Shown in pieces: positions 1 through 6,209 of a DNA stretch of 9,198 nucleotides. The stretch's first letter is position 1; each line of letters opens with the position of its first letter. This DNA comes from Porticoccaceae bacterium. Lineage in GTDB: Bacteria > Pseudomonadota > Gammaproteobacteria > Pseudomonadales > Porticoccaceae. Under the pieces are notes generated by a model that saw only the letters and a list, made by a program, of their open reading frames with translations, was not told where the DNA came from and searched no databases. Both the position numbers and the translations under genes were made by a program. The DNA lies in assembly GCA_019090225.1 (NCBI GenBank), contig JAHRWI010000206.1:1-9198 (forward strand), read 5' to 3'.

Positions 1-929
1 TCACCATTGTCGTGTAGACAAGCCGCCTTTTTCACCATCAAAGATGCGCATTCAAGCTGGGCTTTGGCCTCCGCCATGGGATGCTGAAGACCTTGGTAGG
101 CGCCAATGGGGCCCTTAAATATCTCTCTTTCATTGGCATACTCAGTACCGCGAGCCAGGACGTGTCGACCACCGCCGATGGCACCTGCTGCAACGATCAT
201 ACGTTCGGGGTTAAGGGCATCGAACAGCACGTTAACGCCACCACCGACCTGACCCAGAACATTCTCTTTCGGCACTTTGACATCATCAAAGTAGACAAAA
301 AACTGGCCTTCGGCATTCAACAACATGGTATCCATGCGTTCCCAGGTGAGGCCAGCGGTATCGGTATCAACCACAAACAACGTAAGTTTCGCCTTCTGCC
401 CCGGTTCGCCGTCGTCCGTGCGCGCAACGACAAGCACTTGCTGGGCATCGTTGATGCCACTGATAAATAACTTACTGCCGTTAAGCACGAAATGATCAGC
501 TTCTTCCCGCCCGGTGGTGGTAATTTTAAAGGTGTTAGTACCCGCGTTCGGTTCGGTGATAGCAAAGCAGCTGCGCTTCTCGCCCGATGCGATAGCTGGC
601 AACCACCGTTGCTTTTGCTCCTCCGTGCCATGGCGAGAAATACTCGGTACCGCAATACCCTGATTGACTACAAAGAATAGCGGTGCCACACCGTGTTCCG
701 CCAAACGCTCCTGCAACAGCACCAGAGCTAACATACCCATACCGGAACCGCCGTACTCTTCCGGAGTATTGATGCCGAGAATTCCGGCCTGGGCCAAAGC
801 GTCCCACTGCTCCTGAGGGAAGGTTTGATTCTTGGCATGCTCGATGTAGTAGTCGCGGGGAAAGTCCCTGGCAATTTTATCGGCGGTATCGAGCAGCATT
901 TGATACTCTTCAGCGAGGGTAAAATCCAT
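1..929 (-). CDS. Acyl-CoA dehydrogenase, N-terminal part (gene runs off left edge)
   Basis: Flavoprotein that would introduce the alpha,beta double bond into an acyl-CoA and pass electrons to ETF. The frame is open from the ATG at 929-927 to the window edge, giving 309 codons with no stop. Visible parts: an N-terminal helical domain (about 1-118) with EEYGGSG at 57-63; the acyl-CoA dehydrogenase signature FAITEPNAGTNT at 122-133, in the middle beta domain that contacts FAD and substrate; FDDVKVPKENVLG near 205-217; and the start of the C-terminal helical domain with GPIGAYQGLQHPMAEAKA. Families of this type are about 380-400 residues, so roughly the last 80, including the usual catalytic glutamate, lie outside. 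The start is supported by CAGGAACTGACTATG, an AGGA 8 nt upstream. The position usually Asp in the signature is Asn132, which some FadE-like groups share. It is divergent from the transporter at 1231. Substrate chain length cannot be assigned. Confidence 0.93.
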   Translation of the reverse strand, partial: MDFTLAEEYQMLLDTADKIARDFPRDYYIEHAKNQTFPQEQWDALAQAGILGINTPEEYGGSGMGMLALVLLQERLAEHGVAPLFFVVNQGIAVPSISRHGTEEQKQRWLPAIASGEKRSCFAITEPNAGTNTFKITTTGREEADHFVLNGSKLFISGINDAQQVLVVARTDDGEPGQKAKLTLFVVDTDTAGLTWERMDTMLLNAEGQFFVYFDDVKVPKENVLGQVGGGVNVLFDALNPERMIVAAGAIGGGRHVLARGTEYANEREIFKGPIGAYQGLQHPMAEAKAQLECASLMVKKAACLHDNG

Positions 930-982
930 AGTCAGTTCCTGTTGGTAACGTTTGATTTGGGATAAGTCTGCAATGTCTGATC

Positions 983-999
983 TGTGTATTACTAACACA
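983..999. promoter_or_regulatory. TGTGT-N7-ACACA dyad upstream of acyl-CoA dehydrogenase
   Basis: TGTGT at 983-987 and ACACA at 995-999 form a 5-bp dyad with a 7-nt centre, 54 bp upstream of the dehydrogenase start codon. This is about where RNA polymerase would sit for that gene. A protein-binding site is possible, but a 5-bp dyad can also arise by chance. Confidence 0.3.
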
Positions 1000-1022
1000 A
1001 GGTCGAGCATCCACAAGGGTGG

Positions 1023-1045
1023 TCAAATCAGGCTATCTGATTTGA
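1023..1045. promoter_or_regulatory. Perfect 9-5-9 inverted repeat, probable operator
   Basis: TCAAATCAG (1023-1031) and CTGATTTGA (1037-1045) are exact reverse complements separated by GCTAT. There is no T-run on either strand, so it is not a terminator. It lies between divergent genes, 94 bp from the dehydrogenase start and 185 bp from the transporter start. A related half-site, TGATTTG, recurs at 953-959. The size and symmetry fit a dimeric repressor site such as TetR- or GntR-type; the regulator is not in the window. Confidence 0.6.
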
Positions 1046-1214
1046 GACAAATGTTAAGGTATTTCCATATTAATTTGTATGCTTAATGCCTGGCGATTCA
1101 TCATTCGTGGCTAATTCCTGATAGTTTATTCCTTGCAGGTAATCTCATCATGCTAATCACTCGCAGTATTGTCCTGGGTAAGCTCCTCAGAAAAATATTA
1201 TCGAATTAAGTCGC

Positions 1215-1227
1215 TCGGTGAGACCGA
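1215..1227 (+). promoter_or_regulatory. Small hairpin enclosing the transporter ribosome binding site
   Basis: TCGGT (1215-1219) and ACCGA (1223-1227) are perfect complements around GAG. The likely Shine-Dalgarno GGTGAG (1218-1223) lies inside the stem-loop, 3 nt before the ATG. A 5-bp stem with a 3-nt loop is only marginally stable, so any effect on translation is speculative. Confidence 0.3.
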
Positions 1228-1230
1228 ATA

Positions 1231-2574
1231 ATGAAATCCGCAGATGGACAAGAAGAAGAGCAATGGGCGTCCCGGCATGGCTTTCTGCTGGCAGCCATTG
1301 GCTCCGCTGCGGGACTTGGAAACATCTGGCGTTTTTCTTACGTCGCCGGGCAAAATGGTGGCGCCTCCTTTTTAATTATTTACCTGGTGTGCATCCTGTT
1401 TATTGGACTACCGATTGTCATTGCTGAAATAAGTATCGGCAGAAATGCCCAAAGTGACGCAGTCCAGGCCTTTCATCACGCTCGGCCCGATCAGCCCTGG
1501 TACCTAGCGGGAGGTCTGGCGGTCATCGGGTGCTTTTTCATACTGGGGTTTTATAGTGTCATTGCCGGCTGGTCTTTAAAGTATTTTATCAGTGCACTAA
1601 CCGGTCACTTATCGGAGACCCAGGATAACAGCACGTTTTTTAGTTTATTTATTGCACAGCCTGTTGAGCCGATTTTCTGGCAGGCCATCATGATGGCGGC
1701 AACTGTTGCCGTCGTGGCCGGTGGCATACAAAAAGGTATTGAGGCCGTGAATCGATTTCTGATGCCGATACTCGTCTTAATTGTTGTTATCTTAGCGGCC
1801 TACTCCCTGACCCTCGACGATGCCGGTTTAGGCCTGGCGTTTTTATTCACACCTGATTGGAGCGCATTTACCCGCCCTGCTGTTTATATCGCAGCTATTG
1901 GTCAGGCCTTCTTTTCTTTGGGCATTGGTATGGCGATTTTCCTTACCTACGGAGCTTATCTGCCAAAGAGTCATTCCATTCCTGGCGCAGCGGCGACTAT
2001 CGTCGCAGGCGACAGCCTGCTGGCCATTGTCGCGGGCTTAGCAATTTTTCCCGCAGTATTTTCTTTTGGACTTAATCCAGCCCAGGGGCCAGAGCTGGCG
2101 TTTATCACGCTACCGGAACTATTCCTGCTGATGCCTGGCGGTCGCTGGCTTGCTATTTTGTTTTTTGGCCTGCTAGTCGGCGCAGCTCTGACCTCTATGT
2201 TTTCAATTCTGGAAGTCCCCGTCGCCTACTTTATACGCAAAACGGGCAGGTCACGGAGCACCGTAGCCCTCGCTCTGGGGCTGATAATATTTTTGTTGGG
2301 AGCACCTGCATCACTGGGTTATAGCGTGTTCGACTCAGCAACTATGGGAGGGCGTAATATTCTGGAGCTTTATGATTACGCTATATCTAACTTACTGTTG
2401 CCACTGGGCGGCATCAGCACCGCGCTTTTCGCTGGCTGGGGCTGGACTAAAGCTAAAGCGCTTGGAGCATCTGAATTTAACGACAAACTGTCTGGACGGC
2501 TATGGTTATTTTGCTTGCGCTTTATCGCCCCGATTTTTATTGCCTGGGCTTTTATCGCTTTATCTTTTTTTTAG
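1231..2574 (+). CDS. Sodium-dependent transporter of the NSS/SNF family (LeuT fold)
   Basis: Inner-membrane Na+-coupled symporter of 447 residues; bacterial members usually carry amino acids or related amines. TM1 carries the family hallmark: W12-ASRHG, then GSAAGLGNIWRF at 24-35. This aligns with LeuT TM1, so Asn31 corresponds to the Na1 ligand Asn27 and Arg34 to the gating Arg30. TM2 ends in AEISIGR. TM8 has Thr321-Ser322, matching the LeuT Na2 ligands Thr354/Ser355. Asp261 (AGDS) sits about where LeuT has Glu290, the residue that replaces chloride in Cl-independent bacterial members. The length and hydrophobic pattern suggest about 11 membrane segments, usual for the short bacterial branch. 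The ATG at 1231 is preceded by GGTGAG (1218-1223) 7 nt away. The gene is convergent with the hydrolase. Substrate is unknown; amino acid uptake is inference from the family. Confidence 0.95.
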   Translation: MKSADGQEEEQWASRHGFLLAAIGSAAGLGNIWRFSYVAGQNGGASFLIIYLVCILFIGLPIVIAEISIGRNAQSDAVQAFHHARPDQPWYLAGGLAVIGCFFILGFYSVIAGWSLKYFISALTGHLSETQDNSTFFSLFIAQPVEPIFWQAIMMAATVAVVAGGIQKGIEAVNRFLMPILVLIVVILAAYSLTLDDAGLGLAFLFTPDWSAFTRPAVYIAAIGQAFFSLGIGMAIFLTYGAYLPKSHSIPGAAATIVAGDSLLAIVAGLAIFPAVFSFGLNPAQGPELAFITLPELFLLMPGGRWLAILFFGLLVGAALTSMFSILEVPVAYFIRKTGRSRSTVALALGLIIFLLGAPASLGYSVFDSATMGGRNILELYDYAISNLLLPLGGISTALFAGWGWTKAKALGASEFNDKLSGRLWLFCLRFIAPIFIAWAFIALSFF

Positions 2575-2756
2575 CGCTTCCGCCTGAGCCTGGTTTTCGA
2601 TTGCCTGGCTTTCAACTGTCTGGCTAGATGCTTGCCGATTAGACCTCACAAATCTCAGGCAATAGTCTAAGCCGCAAACCGACATGAAAAACCTAAGCCA
2701 CAAACCAGAGAACACTCCATTACTCTGCGGCTTGTGATACTTAGCACGAATCAAAA
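2575..2756. repeat. Convergent intergenic region with short direct and inverted repeats
   Basis: The 182 bp between two convergent genes contain three adjacent 15-nt units, GCCTGGTTTTCGATT (2588-2602), GCCTGGCTTTCAACT (2603-2617) and a diverged GTCTGGCTAGATGCT (2618-2632). A 14-nt direct repeat with one mismatch follows: CTAAGCCGCAAACC (2667-2680) and CTAAGCCACAAACC (2693-2706). TGCGGCTT at 2726-2733 is the exact reverse complement of AAGCCGCA at 2669-2676. The position suggests transcript ends for both genes. I see no stem followed by a T-run, so a classical terminator cannot be claimed. Confidence 0.5.
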
Positions 2757-3650
2757 TCAGGGTGCATGCTTGACCATAAATTCACCCATAGCTTTGATCG
2801 CCAGCTTACCCTCTGGGACAAACTTGGCCATCAGGTGCCAAACGTGCATCATCTCGTCCCAAACTTCCAGGGTCGAATCGACACCAGCGGCCTTAGCCAC
2901 ATCATGAAGACGCAGGGCATCATCGAGCAAGACCTCATCACCACCAACCTGTATCAACAGAGGCGGCAAACCAGAAAGGTCAGCAAATATCGGTGAGGCC
3001 AAAGGATGACTGGCATCCTGCCCGGCGAGATACAAACCACCCATCCACGATAGCGTCTCTTTACTCAGCATCGCATCGCTCAAAGCCTTGGTATGCATCG
3101 ATCGTCCCGCAAAGGTCAAATCTGCCCAGGGTGATATACAAACGCCTCCGGCTGGCATCGGTAGGCCTGCGTCTTTGATAGCAACCAGCGCGGCCGCAGT
3201 CAGGCCGCCGCCAGCAGAATCTCCGGCCAGGAAAATTTTCTCGGGTAGCTCACCATCATCCAATAAAGCTTTGTAGCCAGCCACTGCGTCGTCCACAGCA
3301 CCGGGAAAAGGCGTCTCTGGCCCCAGACGATAATCAAGAATCAGTGCTTTGGCCTGCGCGGCATCAACAATATCCCCCACCATATCCCGGTGGCTGTCTG
3401 GCCCTCCCAGGGCATAACCACCACCGTGCAGATAAAGAATGGTACGTTGTGGCTCGCCACTGGCACAGTGCAGCCATTCGGCTGGAACACCGCCCATTTC
3501 TGTAGACTGCCCAGGTTTGCGACTGGCTGTCATCCCAGACATCTTGTCAAGAAAGCGCCGTTCCTTCTCTACATCACCACTTCTGCCTAACATTTTCTTC
3601 ATGGTGACGCGCATTGTGGACGCCAATAATTTGCTACGTATACTTGCCAT
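2757..3650 (-). CDS. Alpha/beta hydrolase, HSL-type (family IV) esterase
   Basis: Serine hydrolase of 297 residues, expected to cleave carboxylic esters, most often of short or medium chains. The oxyanion-hole motif HGGG is at 75-78 (LYLHGGGYALGG). The nucleophile elbow GDSAGG at 143-148 gives catalytic Ser145. DYRLGPETPFP at 106-116 is typical of the HSL group. The acid is in VGGDEVLLDD (Asp238 or Glu239) and the base is His269 in MMHVWHLM. The N-terminal roughly 45 residues form the cap region. No signal peptide is evident, so it is probably cytoplasmic. The ATG at 3650-3648 has AAGGA a few bases upstream. The gene follows the LLM oxidoreductase on the same strand but is separated by 197 bp and a terminator, so it probably has its own promoter. 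A lactone or other ester in the neighbouring pathway would suit, but this is inference. Confidence 0.93.
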   Translation of the reverse strand: MASIRSKLLASTMRVTMKKMLGRSGDVEKERRFLDKMSGMTASRKPGQSTEMGGVPAEWLHCASGEPQRTILYLHGGGYALGGPDSHRDMVGDIVDAAQAKALILDYRLGPETPFPGAVDDAVAGYKALLDDGELPEKIFLAGDSAGGGLTAAALVAIKDAGLPMPAGGVCISPWADLTFAGRSMHTKALSDAMLSKETLSWMGGLYLAGQDASHPLASPIFADLSGLPPLLIQVGGDEVLLDDALRLHDVAKAAGVDSTLEVWDEMMHVWHLMAKFVPEGKLAIKAMGEFMVKHAP

Positions 3651-3801
3651 TGTCCTTGCCTCTACATCGAATGTGCTGTGCGGTTAAACGAATTTTATCT
3701 GACTCTAAACGCCCTAGTCTGCTACAAAGCGAGGTGACTCGCAATCTTCTTACCTACCTGAATTAACGGCAGTATGCCCACCTTTAAAAAACTTTCGAAA
3801 T

Positions 3802-3826
3802 AAAAAAACGCCCCGAAGGACGTTTT
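3802..3826 (-). terminator. Rho-independent terminator of the LLM oxidoreductase gene
   Basis: Read on the minus strand, AAAACGTCC-TTCG-GGGCGTTTT forms a 9-bp stem (one G-T pair) closed by the very stable UUCG tetraloop and followed by more T residues (seven T in a row in all). It begins about 20 nt after the oxidoreductase stop codon at 3848. It would stop transcription before the downstream hydrolase gene. Confidence 0.9.
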
Positions 3827-3847
3827 ATAAACACCTCCAGGAGCTGA

Positions 3848-4948
3848 TCAAGCGCTGGCCTTTTTCTCCTCCGGCTCGCAGGACCATTCATGCAACTCAG
3901 GTAGCACTTTCTCAGCAAACAAACGCATGCTTTTTTCAGCATAGTCAAAAGGCATACCGCCAAAGCTGAATGAGACATTGAGATTCATCGGCCCGGCCTG
4001 TTCACGAATCCAGTGAATTTTATCGAGGATCTGTTGCGGCGTGCCATGCACCTGATTATTAGTAAACAACTCGGTCACCGACTCACGACCGCGATCACGC
4101 ATGATCTCGGCGCTTTGTGCATAGAAGTTATAAACCTTCTTATCCGCAAAATGGGTGCCGTCCATCTCGTAATGATTGAGGGCTGAAATCCAGTAATCGT
4201 GCATATATTTCATGGCCATTCCTTCGGCGCGGGCTTCGTCTTCGTCGCACACACAGAAAATATTGGCCAGGATCGGCGGCGGCTCAGTACCCTGTGCTTT
4301 GCGGAAGCGGGCGCGATAGCGTTCAACATCTTTAGCCCGAGCTTTCCAGGGCGAGATGGCAAAAATCATCATCGTCGCACCCAGGTCGGCCACCACATCT
4401 GCCGAATCCGGCGACTGACAAGCCATGTACAGGCGATCCTTAAAAGTCTTGAAGGGGCGCGGTCGTAGCTCTCTGCGCTCCTGCTTGAAGAACTTACCAT
4501 CGTATTCAATAAAGCCTGTTTCCAGACCATTAATGATAATTTCGGCAGACTCATCGAAGCGGTCACGGGATTCCTCCATGGGAATACCGAAACCGTCATA
4601 CTCGACCCGACCAATACCGCGACCAAAACCCATTAGCGCCCGGCCGTCGGACATATTATCCAGCATGGCCATCTCAGCGGCGATGCGACCCGGGTCTTTG
4701 TGCCAGGGCAAAATCAATACCGCCGTACCCAAACCAATGCGCTCGGTGCGCCCGGCCATATAGGCCAATAGTTCGGTCACACTGGGGCACATGGTGTAAT
4801 CGGTGAAGTGATGCTCCGCCGCCCAGATAGAGTCGTAGCCCAGCGGCTCGACCAGATCGCAAATGGCTAATTGCTTTTTATAGACCTCCAAATCAGTCAG
4901 GTTCTGTTCCAACTCTGCCTGAAACACGCTCAACATACCGACTTTCAT
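3848..4948 (-). CDS. LLM-class (bacterial luciferase-like) flavin-dependent oxidoreductase
   Basis: TIM-barrel flavin monooxygenase or dehydrogenase of 366 residues, using reduced FMN or F420 to act on a small organic substrate. Family marks: EPLGYDSIWAAEHHF (34-48) with the EHHF typical of the first beta-alpha units; TAVLILPWHKDPGRIAAE (75-92); LDNMSDGRALMGFGRG (96-111); and ESRDRFDESAEII further on. C-terminal NQVHGTPQQILDKI matches the conserved 'G(T/S)P' loop before the last helices. I chose the ATG at 4948 (MKVGML) because GGGGG lies about 9 nt upstream and the family starts MK(V/I)G; a GTG at 4966 would add six residues. It lies 216 bp behind the SDR gene on the same strand and ends in a strong terminator. 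Related enzymes include alkane, alkanesulfonate and cyclic-ketone monooxygenases; substrate and cofactor cannot be told here. Confidence 0.92.
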   Translation of the reverse strand: MKVGMLSVFQAELEQNLTDLEVYKKQLAICDLVEPLGYDSIWAAEHHFTDYTMCPSVTELLAYMAGRTERIGLGTAVLILPWHKDPGRIAAEMAMLDNMSDGRALMGFGRGIGRVEYDGFGIPMEESRDRFDESAEIIINGLETGFIEYDGKFFKQERRELRPRPFKTFKDRLYMACQSPDSADVVADLGATMMIFAISPWKARAKDVERYRARFRKAQGTEPPPILANIFCVCDEDEARAEGMAMKYMHDYWISALNHYEMDGTHFADKKVYNFYAQSAEIMRDRGRESVTELFTNNQVHGTPQQILDKIHWIREQAGPMNLNVSFSFGGMPFDYAEKSMRLFAEKVLPELHEWSCEPEEKKASA

Positions 4949-5007
4949 TTTGCTAACCCCCGTCACTTCTTAAGTTTAATTTTATAAGTGTCGCGTTTCC
5001 TAGAATG

Positions 5008-5058
5008 AAGTTTTTCTATAGTGAAGTTTCTTTGTTGGCCTAAAGTTTCTCTGTTGGC
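5008..5058. repeat. Imperfect direct repeats upstream of the LLM oxidoreductase gene
   Basis: AAGTTTCTTTGTTGGC (5024-5039) and AAGTTTCTCTGTTGGC (5043-5058) differ at one of 16 positions and are 19 bp apart. A third partial unit, AAGTTTTTCT, starts at 5008, 16 bp earlier. They lie about 60-110 bp upstream of the LLM start codon on its promoter side. Near-two-turn spacing fits a tandem activator or regulator site. No transcription factor gene is nearby. Confidence 0.4.
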
Positions 5059-5080
5059 ATTAACCTATAGACCTGAATAC

Positions 5081-5095
5081 CCCTTAATTCAAGGG
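5081..5095 (-). terminator. Weak stem-loop downstream of the SDR gene
   Basis: On the minus strand CCCTT-GAATT-AAGGG gives a 5-bp stem about 70 nt past the SDR stop codon. There is no T-run after it, so it is at best a weak or Rho-assisted end, or a hairpin without a terminator role. Confidence 0.2.
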
Positions 5096-5164
5096 CAGAT
5101 ATCCTTTAACAAAATATATCCACCCTCGTCAGGCATCGTTCTTTTCGCAATGCTACTGGTCAGG

Positions 5165-5944
5165 CTATTCATTAGAGATAGTCCGCCCACCATCCATAGT
5201 CAGTGTTTGACCTGTGACGAAATTACCTGCCGCCGAAGCCAGGAACACCACGCCACCGGCAATTTCTTCCGGCGTGCCTATCCGACGCAGTGGGCAATTA
5301 GCCGTCGCTGCCTCCAGATATTCCGGGTTATCCCACAGAGCACGGGCAAAATCGGTTTTTATCAGGCCCGGTGCAATGGCGTTGGCACGCACGTTATCGG
5401 GGCCAAACTCGGCGGCAATATTGCGAGCCAGGGCGAAATCCGCGGCCTTAGAAAGCCCATAAGCACCCAGCGTAGTATGACCCACCAGCCCAGCGATAGA
5501 AGAAATAATGGTAATCGAACCGTCTTTTCTCGCCTGCATCTCGGGGATCACCATGGAGCAAAGCCAGTGATTAGATTTGATATTATTGTCCATCACCTTG
5601 TCGAACTGCTCATCGTTGATACCCAGCATCGGCCCGTAGTAAGGGTTGGCCGCTGCGTTGCACACTAATATGTCGATCTTGCCATAATGTTCCCGCGTTT
5701 TATCTACCAGGTTTTGCAGGTCTTCTTTGCGGGAGATATTGGCAGGAATGGCAAAAGCACAACCAGCACCATCTTTGGTCATCTCATTAATTTGCGCGGT
5801 CACCTCGTCACAGACTTCCTTTTTGCGACTCGATATCACCACCTTCGCCCCATGCTGAGCCAACTGTTCGGCGATGGCCTTACCGATGCCTTTGGTAGAG
5901 CCCGTGATTACCGCGACCTTTCCGGTCAGATCAAATAAATTCAT
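5165..5944 (-). CDS. SDR-family NAD(P)-dependent oxidoreductase
   Basis: Classical short-chain dehydrogenase/reductase of 259 residues with a full catalytic set. The dinucleotide motif TGSTKGIG is at 14-21, and SSRK (38-41) after the second strand favours NADP(H). The structural NAAA is at 96-99. The tetrad is Asn121, Ser149, Tyr162 and Lys166 (SSIAG then YGLSK). PGLIKTDFARALW follows in the substrate loop and TMDGG closes the fold. The NPYYGP stretch after NAAA resembles the DHRS4-like carbonyl reductase branch and SDRs often found beside lipid-degradation genes. Start ATG 5944-5942 has only AAGGGA about 11 nt upstream, a rather distant ribosome site. It is divergent from the acyl-CoA synthetase, so the two may be co-regulated. 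Likely role: oxidation of an alcohol or hydroxyacyl intermediate, or reduction of a ketone; the exact substrate is not visible. Confidence 0.94.
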   Translation of the reverse strand: MNLFDLTGKVAVITGSTKGIGKAIAEQLAQHGAKVVISSRKKEVCDEVTAQINEMTKDGAGCAFAIPANISRKEDLQNLVDKTREHYGKIDILVCNAAANPYYGPMLGINDEQFDKVMDNNIKSNHWLCSMVIPEMQARKDGSITIISSIAGLVGHTTLGAYGLSKAADFALARNIAAEFGPDNVRANAIAPGLIKTDFARALWDNPEYLEAATANCPLRRIGTPEEIAGGVVFLASAAGNFVTGQTLTMDGGRTISNE

Positions 5945-6209
5945 AATGCTTTTTTCCCTTTTTCCCGCTGATGGCTTGCTTAATAAAGTTTATATAAATT
6001 GAACTGGTTCGAGAGGAGTCCGTATCTTTCTATTGTCGAGCTAACGATTGTTGAGCGCTCTGCATATTTATGACTCGTTGTTTGCACAATATAAATTTCG
6101 ACCCGCATTCTAGCCCACATAGCTAAATTTGGAATCACCCAGTTTCCCGGGTCACAAGCATCCAGTATCCTCTCGGGAAGAACATCACCCCCTATTAAGG
6201 ATCACAAGC
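5945..6209. promoter_or_regulatory. Divergent promoter region of SDR and acyl-CoA synthetase
   Basis: The 265 bp contain several short symmetric or repeated elements. GAAC-TG-GTTC is at 6001-6010. ATTGTCGAGC (6032-6041) and ATTGTTGAGC (6047-6056) are direct repeats 15 bp apart, the second running into the palindrome GAGCGCTC (6053-6060). A possible plus-strand promoter is TTATGA (6068-6073), 16 nt, TATAAA (6090-6095). AT-rich TTATATAAA around 5985-5997 could serve as a minus-strand -10 for the SDR gene. The promoters are guesses; the repeats are exact as stated. Confidence 0.45.
6144..6179 (+). promoter_or_regulatory. Inverted repeat in the leader of the acyl-CoA synthetase gene
   Basis: TTCCCG (6144-6149) and CGGGAA (6174-6179) are perfect 6-bp complements with a 24-nt loop, about 30-65 nt upstream of the start codon. 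TCACAAGCAT occurs inside the loop (6152-6161) and again across the start codon (6202-6211). The meaning is unknown; a leader structure or a binding site are both possible. Confidence 0.3.

Larger units (their letters stand above)
930..1230. other. Divergent intergenic region between acyl-CoA dehydrogenase and transporter
   Basis: This 301-bp stretch holds no credible gene. It must contain the promoters and leaders of two divergent genes. Two dyads stand out: TGTGT-N7-ACACA at 983-999 and a perfect 9-bp inverted repeat at 1023-1045. A weak plus-strand promoter can be drawn as TTGAGA (1042-1047), 18 nt, CATATT (1066-1071). It would overlap the right arm of the larger dyad and give the transporter a leader of about 150 nt. 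No convincing minus-strand -35/-10 pair was found. Confidence 0.6.

Noticed and set aside
2560..2754. Minus-strand frame of 64 codons directly behind the hydrolase, with a five-residue repeat
   Set aside because: It needs a TTG start with no ribosome site, overlaps the end of the transporter gene, and the periodicity is explained by the 15-nt DNA repeats.
5021..5668. A 215-codon plus-strand open frame overlapping the SDR gene
   Set aside because: It lies mostly antisense to a complete, motif-perfect SDR, has no ribosome site, and its translation shows no recognisable domain.
2757..5944. SDR, LLM oxidoreductase and hydrolase as one operon
   Set aside because: Gaps of about 200 bp, probable regulatory repeats before the LLM gene and a strong intrinsic terminator before the hydrolase argue for separate units.
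6129..6209. 27-residue N-terminal extension of the acyl-CoA synthetase from a TTG
   Set aside because: No ribosome site before the TTG; the ATG at 6210 has AAGGA at ideal distance and begins the typical family N-terminus.
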